From: Pyxicephalus adspersus
Lineage: Eukaryota > Chordata > Amphibia > Anura > Pyxicephalidae
DNA: 64,000 nt
Reading direction: 5' to 3'
Assembly: GCF_032062135.1 (NCBI RefSeq)
Contig: NC_092859.1
Location: 31,022,531-31,086,530 of the forward strand
Position 1 is the stretch's first letter, and every line of letters begins with the position of its first letter. Positions 48,563 through 60,300 of this stretch are shown here, piece by piece. Both the position numbers and the translations under genes were made by a program. The notes below the pieces were generated by a model. The model was not told the origin of the DNA. It worked only from the letters and a program-made list of their open reading frames with translations, and did no database searches.

Positions 48563-48727
48563 GACAGGAGGGAACATGCTATGCAACACACGAGGAAAGA
48601 TGCTATGCAACACAGGAGGGAACATGCTATGCAACACAGGAGGGAACATGCTCACAGGAGGGAACATGCTATGTAACACAGGAGGGAACATGCTATGGAA
48701 CACAGGAGGGAACATGCTATGTAACAC
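48563..48727. repeat. Minisatellite, 24-bp unit, ~7 copies
   Basis: Tandem aggagggaacatgctatgca plus acac. One unit is shortened to 18 bp (about 48640-48657) and one has changed gggaac to aaag. Because the unit is a multiple of three, open frames run through it on both strands (repeating REHAMQHR on + and LHSMFPPV on -). They have no start or splice context to suggest a gene. Confidence 0.9.
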
Positions 48728-50129
48728 CTTTTAATACCTATTCAAAGTAATCCATTGGGACTTGCGCAGTAACACATAGCAAGTTACACATCAATATATT
48801 TTTTGCATTTATTTTATAAGGACATCCCAAACCAGTAAGACAATGCTTCTATGATGCACATTGGTTGTTTGTTCTTCCTTTCTCTGTGTAACTTGCTAGA
48901 AAGATCGCTGTGGGAGAGAAGTGCCTAATCCTGTCTGTAGAAAATCTGATGGCCTCATTCCCTCAGACTGCTCCTTTCAGTATTGTCAAGGGAGCCTAAG
49001 GATGGCTTCTATGGGTTGCTTGATGGGTAGCAAGAAAATGTAGGATCTGCTAAAATGGTACTATCCAGCAAAGTGATATGGTATGTATATTAGATTAGAC
49101 AACCTAGCCCTAACAGGTGCAACACATTTTTGAGGATAATTGTTTTTTCAGACCTATATAAGAATGACATAGTCTGTTCGAGATAAGGCTCCACCAGGCA
49201 CCTGCACATGCAGCTATATTCCACCAAGAGTTACCTGGCAAACTGAGAGAAGGGGTACACAAACCCCCTGGCCCCATTTATGTGATATTTGTAACAATTT
49301 GTTACTCACATGCCCAGAGGTCTTAAAAACGGTTTAAATTTAAAATCAAACAGAATCCCAAAATACTGATTATTATTCCTCCAGTCATAGTTTTTCAAAT
49401 TTCTCAAATACTTTAAAAAAAAGTGAAGAAACATTTTAGAGTAACAACTGGCATAAACTGTGAATTCTGTGCCATTGAACGCAACTGTAACACATCGCAG
49501 CTTGAACCGTTCTCTACATTAATATGCATGCTGAATTCTCAGTGTAATGGGTTAATTTGCATGTAAAAGCACATTGAGAAGTTATGTGCCCAAAAACAAA
49601 AGGTATCGCCAAGGTTTTTTTTATTTAACATGCTTTTAACCAATTGGAAGGAATCATACAATAAGAATCCTCCTGTGTGGGCAAAGCTAAGTGACAATTC
49701 ATCTATGAAATGTAGGCCTTAAATAGGCCCCTTTACTACCCTAAAGGGGTTCAGCTGTAGGGAATGAATGCATCCTTAAAAAAAAAAAAACAATGTTAGC
49801 TATTCGGGGGAAGGAAAAGGGTTTGCTTTCATTTCCCTAACCCCATCAGCATATACTACCTTTTATTGACTTCCCTATCAAGCCATTTACTGGGGGATGA
49901 TCACTTGGCTGAATGGAGCTGATGCAAATATCAGTATTAACCCACTCCAAGTGACAGCACTGGGCCAATAGGAGCCCATTTTTTTAAACCAGGAACAAAA
50001 CATACCAATCAAACATGAATTGAAATATCATGAGGGATCTGATTTACCTGCCACGTAATGGTAGGCTGAAGACTAGGTACAGGTGCCAATGCTATCCAAC
50101 ACTTCTGTTTGTACTAGAACCCCTGTCAT

Positions 50130-50262
50130 CCAACACTTCCTGATAACACCATTCCCACTGTTAGTCCAATTTTGCAAAGTCAGTTCCTCAGGTTCATCAT
50201 GTTCTCTCATGATTGTCTTTCTTTTCCGGTCTTGGAGAACTTTAATAAATCTGGTACACATA
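50130..50262 (-). mobile_element. Palindromic MITE, diverged partial copy
   Basis: The minus strand reads ccagatttattaaagttctc, caagaccggaaaagaaagac, atcatgagagaacatgatga and acctgaggaactgac. This is comparable with the first arm of the element at 52714-52934. It explains part of the long but featureless open frame that starts at 50083. Confidence 0.5.
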
Positions 50263-52713
50263 CTGAGCCTATATAATTTTATTTTTTTCCTATTTAAAAT
50301 AAATGTTTTTAAAACAACACATCATGGATACATTTATTCAAATCAATTGTATTGGCATTTTTTAAACTACTGTTGGCAGTGTTGGAATGTAGCAGTTATG
50401 GCCAAATTTTGTGCTCTCTGTTCCTCTGTTCATATTCAGAACGGTTTATATTTGCGTATAGTGGGTATAAAATGTTTTGGCTTTTTATTCTTTTTTTTTT
50501 GTTTTGTTTTGTTTATAGCTTTAAGGGATGAGTGTACTTTTAACCAAACTACTAACATTGGCCAACCCCTTGAAATTAAAGTGGTCAGGTTGTACCTTCA
50601 TTTCTTCTATTCTTCTATTAGTACTCAGACTGGATCTCAATGCTTCTGATTCCTAAAACCTTTTTGCAGTCACTTTCTGCCTAAATGCTCTTTCTTTAGC
50701 AATAGCTTTATAATATTACCCATTACCAGCTTTTTAATTGTAACAACAGTGGAACATACATGAGCACTGAGAGTCATCAAGGACACTTATTGTCTCTTAA
50801 AAAAAATGCATGGATAACTTAAAGTCAAAGACAAAATGTATTCACCCCTTGGCAAAAATTGATTAGGGAGGCTGAATGTAATTATTTGAATGAAATCTGT
50901 GTCTTTCAATCTTACACCAAGATGTTAATATATTTTGAAAGTTGGGTTTATATAAAATTTAATTTATCATTTAAAATTATTATTTACCTGAATTGTATCT
51001 GTAAAAGTAAGCTTATGTTAAAATACGTTTTAAAGAAGTGTCTGGTTTGTGAGCCAATTTGTGAAAGAGGTAGGTACATAGATGAGTTTGGGGTGTGTCT
51101 CATTGTGGCAAATTTTATTAAGCTAAATAAATGTTATCATGTGCTCTTAAAGAGGGATGGGAGTAAGGTGTATTTGATTTATTTACTTAGAGATGTCCTT
51201 TAAAGAGACCCTTTCACCATTTGTGATACAACACAAAACTTACTTCTCCTGCTGGCCTCATCTAAGAAATCCTCCTAGGAAACTGACCTTCTGGGAAGGT
51301 CGATCTTATAGGTCTCCTGCCACTATCACCGATTCTTCCTGCTGGCCTTCACCCAATTCAGGAGATGGTAATGTAATGAAGGCCAGCGAAAGGGACCATT
51401 GAGAGCTAAGGGGTACCCAGGAGATTATCCTTACCAAAAATGTTGTTTTCCCAGCAGACTTTCATTCTCAGAATTAGAGCATCACTCATTGGGGCAGGAG
51501 AGCTCGAATTTGTTTTCTTTTTTACAGGTGAATGCGTACTGAAGAGTTTTTTTTATTATGTGACAGGGCCTCTTAAGGCAGCAGCTGGTGTCACAGCTGT
51601 TTGTGGATACCGAAATAGTTAAGCCAGAAGTAAAGGAACAAGATACAGTTGGAAAGGATTGCTGGTTATTTTGCTTACTTTGTGTAGGGTTCAGAAACCA
51701 CACCAGTCTCCTTTTCTTTTTGGGCAGATGAAGAAGAGACTTCTGCGGGTTTGAATCTCATTGATACTTTGAGTGCGGCTGTGCCCAGGCAGTGTAATTA
51801 CAGACATCTCTCCCTAGGATTCCCATGCATTCTTAGGACGGGGATACAATTGTTCTCCGCATCGCTAAAACAAATCTGTACTGCCTTTGATGATCTGCTG
51901 AGGTTATTCATCCGAGTCTGACTGATGCAAATTGGTGTAAAAAAATCCACACTTCAGGGCATACTGGCTTATCACTGGTGTCAGTGCGGATTGTGTTATA
52001 ACATTTTTCTTTCATCTACAGCCTTGGAAAGAGAGCCAATGAACTCATCTTTTGCAGTTACATGAAAGACACATGTGGCTCTTAAAGTGGACCAGTCTTT
52101 CAGAATACCCAGTCATGCCATATTACTCCCAAATGTTTTGTGATAGGGACAATTCATAGCTCAAAGTATGTAGGCAAATGACAACCCTGATATGCCCTTA
52201 TTTTGCAGATCAATAAATGAATATTCAAAAATAGATTGGTTAAATTAAGTTTTTATAGCTATGTTTCCTTTATATTAGCTTCTCAAAATAAGAAATTGAA
52301 TCATCTAGAATCTGCAAAAATGGTTTAGTGCAAAATAACGAATTGTTATAGATGTATTTTTATAGAAGTAAATATATCTACTTAGAAAGAGTAACAGCAG
52401 AGGAGGAAAATGGGACAAATGAACTTGGTTCCTAAAGAGGGACCGATAGGAGGTATGTATACTGTCTTCAATGATCACAGATGTGTAGGCGTACCCATGT
52501 AAAATGTATACGTCTTCTCCTATTTAGCTTAAAGTATCCAGTGTAAGCTTTTGTTCTAGTTTTGTATAGGGTGTAATAAAACCCCACACAGGTTTAGAAT
52601 CCCCACCGTCCCATCGTCTCCTGAGTGTGCATAACAGTATTACATAACACAGAACATTTCTATTAAACTAATATATTTTACATGTTTATGTAAAACAATA
52701 CAATGCACACTAT

Positions 52714-52934
52714 GGCCCTGATTTATGAAAGCTCTCAAAGGCTGGAGAGAATACACTTTCAGAAGTGAACTGGGTGATCCAGAAAACATGGAATGGATTT
52801 TTAAAAATCATTTTCTATTTGCTAGCAAATGTTTTGAATCCTGGACCAGATCCATTCCAGGTTTGCTGGATCACCCAGTTCACTTCTGAAAGTGTGTTCC
52901 CTCCAGCCTTGGAGAGCTTTCATAAATCAGGGTC
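52714..52934. mobile_element. Palindromic MITE with ~80-bp arms
   Basis: The left arm (ccctgatttatgaaagctct ... gaactgggtgatccag) and right arm (ctggatcacccagttcactt ... agctttcataaatcaggg) are nearly perfect complements of about 80 bp separated by a roughly 55-bp centre. The flanks contain ta on each side. No coding capacity. Related, more decayed copies are at 40804-40951 and 50130-50262. Confidence 0.85.
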
Positions 52935-53139
52935 TATATGTCACAATAAGGCATGTGTATTTTGTTTACATTACCATGTGTTAATGCATGCTGATTTTGA
53001 ATGTGCCCGCAACATATTAAAAACTGGATCTGCTCTTTTTTAATTTGTTTTTAATGTAGCACACAGCAATGTCCAGTATCACATAGACTAACTTATACTT
53101 GCTAACTAGCTGTGCTATGGCTCCTAGTATCCTGTTCAT

Positions 53140-53935
53140 TCTACAGCATACAAATACAATTGTGCCCTTCCAACTTTGTGTTAACAGTTTGAGGAAGGCT
53201 GTTATCTGTTCCAGCATGATTGTCCCTGTGTAGAAAGTCAGCTACATGAAGACATGGTTTTGTGATTTTGGTGTGGAGGAACTTGACTGTCCTACACAGA
53301 GCCCTGGCCTGCAGAAAGTGTCCTTCTGAACACCATATGAATCAGTTACATAGTTAGATTTACAAAAAGACATACATCCTTTAAGTTCAACCACTGGAGA
53401 AATAAACAAGTCCTAGATAAAAACCCTATAGACCTAGTTGATCCAAAGGAAGGCAAAGGAAATCCCTGGTTCATTTTGCTCCATCAGGGGAAAATAATTC
53501 TTTCCTGATCCTGTGAGGCAATTGGATGTTCCCTGGATCAACAGTCTCTGTTGTCTTTACTTTAAAACTTTAATACCGAGTTATATTCTGTGATTCAAGA
53601 AAAACATCCAGCTTTTTCTTAAAACAATCTATAGTACTTGTTGAAACTACTTCCTGAGTTGGAATACTGATTGTGATCTACATTTTCTTTACACAACATC
53701 ATTACCTGACCTCACAAATGCTCTTTTGGCTGAATGGACACAATTCCTACAAACAGTTTCCAAAAGTGTTGTGGAAAGTCTTCTTCGAGGAGTGGAGGCA
53801 TTTATGGTTTCGAAAAGCAAGAATGGAAGGGCCAAGTAAAAAAAAAGACATTTTGATTTGTATTGTATTGTACATGGTATTTTGTCCAACAAACTCGTAT
53901 AGGTATTATGCTTCGTATATATGGTATATAAAAAA
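53140..53935 (+). pseudogene. Tc1/mariner transposase remnant, split by an insertion
   Basis: Before the insert, about 53170-53340, the + strand keeps blocks of a Tc1-type transposase: a CVNSLRKA-like stretch (QQF region), MKTWFCDFGVEELDCPTQSP and then GLQKV, the last part corresponding to the FGVEELDWPAQSPDLNP block with the final catalytic-triad region already eroded. After the insert (53693 onward) it resumes with LPDLTNALLAEWTQFLQTVS and KSVVESLLRGVEAF, the C-terminal helix region, and terminal-type tccaacaaactcgtataggt near 53886. Frameshifts and stops prevent expression. Best preserved of the three Tc1 copies in this window. Confidence 0.85.
53343..53692 (+). repeat. Amphibian interspersed repeat inserted in Tc1
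   Basis: Begins gttacatagttagatttaca with aagacatacatcctttaagt and tcaaccact, and ends near tacttcctgagttggaatac and a ctacattttcttta stretch. I recall sequence of this kind as abundant in frog genomes. It interrupts the Tc1 transposase at the boundary between the PTQSPGL and PDLTNAL blocks, so it is the younger insertion. No target duplication could be scored. Confidence 0.65.
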
Positions 53936-54259
53936 TGTACATGACATTTTTCTGTTTCAATGAATGAAGAAATTGTATGCCTGATAACGGTACCAGAAAA
54001 AGTTGCCTCTGTTCTAATGGTAAATCTAGCCAGGGTTCTAGGCAAACATATTATATACCTGCCATAACCACCAGATGAGAATTTTACATGCTTGTGTCTC
54101 AGAGTTTGCACTACAGCCTGCTACCCACCCATCCAGCCTTCATCGGGTTAAGTCCAGCTTATTGTATGGCAGTAATAACAATTCTGGCGCACCGCTGAGC
54201 CCTGTCACTGGGGAATGTGAAGCTTTCACTTCCATCTTCCAGAATTTGTCAGTCTGAGT

Positions 54260-57200
54260 TGTTCTGCTTATATCATTACTATAAATTGAAACAAAGTTAT
54301 CATTACATCTTCTTTATAAAATATTTTAGTCCCTGGCAGCACAATAAGTAAACTGCCATACATGATTTATTTAAACAAGATATGTGCATAGAATATTATG
54401 TTATTTGTGGTAGCTTTGGATATTTCAATTGAAAAAAAACTTTCCATTTTTATTTATACCTTATTTTAGACAAATTTATATCATCACTAGATCTTTTTGC
54501 AATGGATTGCAGTCGTCCTAATGCAGACACTGGGATAGCTTGAAAAATGCCTTGACGATTTGATGTCAGTAACAAAAAAGTCATTTAAAAAAGAAAACCA
54601 TGGCAGTAGTTTATGATGCACAGTGCTTTACCAATCTGAATAATGTGCAGTTAAGGTTTTTTTTTGCAGGTGTATACCGTTGAGGTCATTTTCTTTTACT
54701 TATTGTTCCTAAAATGCTGCTGGTAAAAGGGCTCCCAAAATTAGAAATTTCTATTCTTGGGCCACTGTTCTCAGAACAGGTGTCCCTTTTTGAAGATTTA
54801 CTCTTATCTCTAATTTAGGCACAACTTTACGTTTTATGATTTTCCCCCTATTTTTTTTTGTACAAGAATAGGGCTGAATGTCCTCAGGGAGGAAAGAGCT
54901 AAAATTGACAATGGGTATCACCTTTCCCCACTCTATCCAAAAATCATAAGTTTTGCTCAGAGATACCCGCCCCTCTACCTCTCATCTGCCAAAGTGCTGT
55001 AGCCACATTCAACAGTTCTGGGAGTGTTTAGATGCCTGTGTCCCCCTTTTTACATTTGTGGGCCCTTCTTCTGACCCCTACATATCTACCATCAGAAGAT
55101 GGAGCCAAAGCTCAGGTGGAGGACACATGGGGTGGACCATTAAATGTATCCGTTTATCAGTTGACATTGTTCCCCAACAATCAGATATGAATGCTAGCTG
55201 TTTTACTAATAGTACTCATGCAGAACATAAGTGCTTTTAACTAATAGCAAGCAGAACTTTAGAATGATTTTCCATTGGTTCAGAGTGAGTTGCAATTACC
55301 CTTGCTCTTACCATTGAAGACAATGGCATGCTGTGTATACTAACTATCATTTTCTACTTTCATTTTGGCTTTTTGAGTTTTTGTGTATGAAATTTTAAGC
55401 AGTTTTCCTTTCAGCATTGTAAGAACTGCGCAGTCAGCAATAAGTGAATCTGTAATTACAGAGTGTTGCTGTTGCTTAGGAACTGGTAAGCAACGGAAAG
55501 CCTTTCGTGGGGGCCACGGATTCCCACTTTTCATACTACTTAATTACAAAAGACAGAATGTTGTGCTGTAGCCCACTGCTACACTGGAATAGCCATAAAT
55601 CAACTTTAATTATCATTGTGAAATCTAGCTTTGAAGAAAGCTATGATTCTGGAACCTTCTGTGAAGTGTATATATGCAGCCATGTTTTTTAACCATTTGC
55701 TGAAGTATCCTATTATTTTCTTCAGCTAAATAAAACTCTACTCCTAACTCCTTTTGATTTACCCATCTTGGTATTCTTTAAGAATATATTTACTGTTAAG
55801 GATCTACTTGTTTGTAGACCTTTATAAACCAGAAAATCTTGCTTTGTTCAGTCCCTCTCTAATTTAGTTTTAGTGTGTTATTGATGTCTGACTTTTCGTG
55901 ACTTCCTGATATCCCACTCCTTCTCATCCTTCTGTCTAGTAGGAATGAACCTACTGGCTTCTCAGGCAAACTCTTTGGATAATGGAATGATAGTTGGCGG
56001 GGATTAGTCCTAATGTCAAGAAAAGTCAGGCCTAAGTAACAAAGGGAAGATAAATCAGAATATGACCTAGAATAGTTTTTCTGACAAATAAAATAAATAT
56101 AAGTTTTTTTAGTGCTGTATGATCCTGAGTTAAAGTTAAAAAAATATTACTGGTTCAAATTTTAACAATTCCCAGGTACACACACACTCTGTGACAGTTT
56201 GAGCCATAACTAGGGATAGAAATAAGAAGTGTGGTCACATGATTCAAAGACCACAGAGAAAATGGAAAACCCGCCTAAATATTAGGGAAAAGCATAAATA
56301 AAAATTAATTCTGTTGAATGGACAGTGTAATGAATTTGGATTATATTTGAAGCTAATTTTTAGGCAGATATAAAAGATATAAAACAATACAGCCATGTAC
56401 ATATATCCATTTGTAAATGCAAGTACGGAATTTGACTTGGTTTGACCCTCCTGCAGTGCTTGTACAGCAGAACTCAAAGACAAGAAGCGAGACATAGCAC
56501 AACAAACCAGTCAAGTGTGCTCAGTGCAAAGAGCATGATATTAGAAGAAGAGAAAAGAGAGAATGATAAGCTCACCTGTGTTCCTTTTCTAATTTGACTG
56601 CTGAGATGGTGGTAGAGAGGAGATCTTTAAGTGATAGTGGAACTGCAACAGGGAAATAACAGGTTTACTCTTCTGCAAAAACTGTGGGTAAATCTCTGGA
56701 CTGCATGGATAGAAATACAAATCTTTTGGCCAGTACAATAGCTCCCATACATGTAAGGATCCTAACGCATAACTGGGTGATTTTTAATAAAAATTAAAGA
56801 ATAAAAGACTGAACTTAACTTTGTAAAATACATTTATCAGGTTAACGTTTATGAGATTTTAGTAATTAGGTTTAGATCTACTTAAAGTGAAGGGTTAAGG
56901 TAAGGTTAAGGGCAAGGTTCCTTACGGATTAGGTCTTAAAAGGTCAGGTCACAATCAGAGATTTGTGCACATCAAAATGATGAGTGGCCTTAAAGATACT
57001 GACAGTGAAATGGGCAGATTTGAGTTTGGCTTCTTCTGTTCTACATTTTAAAACTCATTATTGGTCAATAAGGCAAATCACATTATAGTTCCAATAGGGA
57101 GGGAGGAAATGATTGGGCCAAACCGGACTATTATATGAAAAGACAAAATATGAATATACTTTCAGCGCCTTGGAATGTGTTTAGGGGTTTGTTTTAGATT

Positions 57201-57330
57201 ATGTTGGAGTTAGATTTAAGGTGAAGGGAAATTTCTTCAATTTTCTTTTTTAGTCATTTTATAGTTCAGTCCTTATTGCATTTTGTTTTTAGTGTAAAAT
57301 ATATTGGTACCAGAGCCGCGTGTGTCTATG
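54260..57330. other. Intronic, nothing recognised
   Basis: Only short open frames on either strand and no splice-bounded coding segment. aaggttaagggcaaggttcc near 56908 is purine-biased but not a regular repeat. Confidence 0.55.
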
Positions 57331-57333
57331 TAT

Positions 57334-57352
57334 ATGTATATATATATATATG
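57334..57352. repeat. (TA)n microsatellite
   Basis: tatgtatatgtatatatata followed by tatatgg. Short alternating run inside the intron. Confidence 0.8.
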
Positions 57353-57359
57353 GCAAAAC

Positions 57360-60300
57360 TGACCAAGAAAAGAATAGGATACTAGAACCACAGCCGTGCA
57401 AGTAAGCTTAGGACCTAAGCCCCAACCATTTAACGTTCGGCTGTGATATTCCTGATGCAGACACTTGTTTCTTGGCAAGCAACCTGAACTTTTGTGTCTT
57501 TTTTAAGCACTGAGCAGTTTTTATTTCTGCCAGGCTTAGATGCCTGTGTGATATTTAACTGATTATATTTTACATATTGTAATATGTTTGAGACTGGACA
57601 TGTTTTAAAGATGTTAAAGGTATTCCTCTTGATTATACTATATTTATTTATTTTATTTTAGCTATTTTCATTACCAAATATATTGTTTTATTCATATCAG
57701 GATGGATTTTCTTTGGTTGCAAGCTCACTTTCTGGGGTGTATTTCTTTAGGTATAGTGAGGATCCCTTATTTTATGAAGGTGGACCTACATCAAATATAC
57801 TTTTATTTATTATCATTTTATATGCAAGCATGATGAATGTGGGTGGCAGTGTAATGCGTCTCACTAAGATTACAGTTCAGTTCCTACTATGTACTTCTGG
57901 ACTTGGATGCTGGCTCAGAGATTATACAATCATGTAACATCAGTACCCTCAGTAGTTCTTAGCTGTGTTTTCAAATGTCTGATATTGATAGTCCCTGCTG
58001 CTTTTTTTTTATATAAAACATAGATTTTACTTTACTGGTGCTGTTGCAGTATATTGAGTCATGTCATGAAATTTATGCAGACATTTCCAGTTTAACTATA
58101 CCGTAAAACAATGTGACATATTGTGTAAAAACATGGAGTTGGCTGCTTCTTCTGTTCCAGCAATATTTTGTCTTTTCAAAGTTTTTTATGACTTTTTCAA
58201 ATATATTTTACAATACAAATAAAATTCAAATTTCTGCATCATACAAAATTTGGTCTTGACATACTTATCATTTTAGATGTGCAGAGCAGTGACTACACTA
58301 AAGTGACAATGCATCTCTTTGAAGCCACACCAAATGGTGACAGAGGTGACACTGCATTAGCAGATGGGTGATAGGACAAGAATGGGCCAGTAAAGTTTGG
58401 CTTTGTGGAATGAGCTTCCATAAGCTTTACTAATCCTTTGTTCTCTGATCGGCAATAATGAGATTCTTGAATCATATCATTGCTGTCCTGCACTCTGGGA
58501 GAATGAGTGTATCCAAAGTTTTAGGATTGCACTTCTAAAGTGGACCTGTCAGATGAAATAGAGGAACAAGCTAACAATGTTTTAAAACATCAGGTAACTT
58601 GTGGTGCCTTCAAATCTTTCCGTAATATTTAGTCAATACATACAGCATTCCTATTTTATTCTTGTGTGGGGCCTTTTGGGCTGGGTCAGTTGTTTTTTTA
58701 TTTATCATTTTTTTTATTTTGCTTTTTAATATTAGAAGAAAAAAAATTAAATATATTAAATCTTACAAAAAACATATCACTCATTAGTTTTGGGTTGTCT
58801 GTGGCACTGATTAGAATTACAGACACTTTTAATAAAGATGATTTTACGTTTATTTATATAGTAGATATGGGTCATGAATTACTAATCCTAATGATGTGAA
58901 TATTTAGATAATAGCTGATAAAATCAAACAATAGAGATTAAGGGTAGAAGCATCACAAATATCCAACCTACCTCTGTATAGTCCCACCAATTTTGGAAAC
59001 CACTCCAGCCCCCCAGAAATGTAGATCTGGGATGCACGTACTTGCGCTAATTAATTGTAAATGAATGTATAAGTTGTTGTAAAATAATAGTGGATAATGA
59101 TAGATATTTATTGTATGATATTTATTGTAATAGGTCTCTAAGTTCCTGAAAAAGTATTAAAAAAAAGTAACAGTATTAAAGAACTGTTTAGAGCGTTACA
59201 TTGATGTATATTTTATGAATTGTATTAGTTATAAATAAATGATAATGTAATTGTAATGGTTGATTGTCTTAAATATGCCTATAAAGTCCCAGTATGTTGT
59301 TTATTGGTCTTGCTAGAAAATCTTTCCAATATCTTTGGAATTCGCTTTTTTCTTGTATTTATAGCCAGTGTTCCATAGAATTCAGTTTACAATTATCGGA
59401 AGGTTTAATATTGAACATTGAATAAAAAAATACCTCCTAATAAGTTTCTTTAAAACTCAGAATAGTAGGGATCACTAGATTCTCTCTTCTGCCATTTGAG
59501 AAAAAACAACAGTGTCTTAAAGGAAAATCCTTTTTCTCTATGGGGAAGGATCTGCAGTCCTACCCAGAAATGATTCCACTCCACCAAGTGTTTGGGCCAG
59601 CTGCTCTATACTTTAAACTATGACACTCCCTATTACCTATCCATCTGGAATTTTTTATCTTCAATTTAAAACTCTATACAAACTATTTTTCTGGCACTTA
59701 TCAGAGCTGAAAAGCTAACAAAACATCCTCAACATTACAAGAACATGTCCAGCTGAATGTAACTACTACTAGATATGCCTCAGACCATCAATAATGAAAA
59801 CCTTCACAGACACTTTAAATATTTTTCTCCGATCATGGCATCTGCTTATGTGTCTGCCATCTACTGTATATCAAACCTGAGTTACCAAACAGAACTAATT
59901 ACCACTTTCCCTTCATTTTTTCCACTGTGCCAACTATGACCTAATACGCTTATAAAATGTTGTGTTTATGCCCACCCACTCCATTACACCAGGAAGAATG
60001 ACATCTCAGAACATGCAAAGTATGAAAACTTTGCATTGCAATATAATTGCACAAACCTTTAGAAAAGAGGGGGGGGGGTTAAGGAAAGGAGTTCAAAAGA
60101 TCAAGGTTCATACAGTGAGATAAAAGGCGTATAAGAAATCTGCAAGTAGTTCCATAACCAGTCAAATTGGATTTGTAATTACTGTCAAGTGCTAGAGTTT
60201 GTATCTGGTTTCTTGTGGTGTAAACTGCTTAATGAGATTAGAATTTGCTTGGAAGGATATAAAGAGATTTAGAAATGAAAACAAATCTTAGACAATGATC

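Noticed and set aside
50083..50649. 188-codon open frame, longest ATG-initiated frame in the window
   Set aside because: The composition is AT-driven (runs of F, L, I), with no domain or signal I recognise. Its 5' part overlaps a diverged MITE copy and it lies inside the wnt7b intron without splice context.
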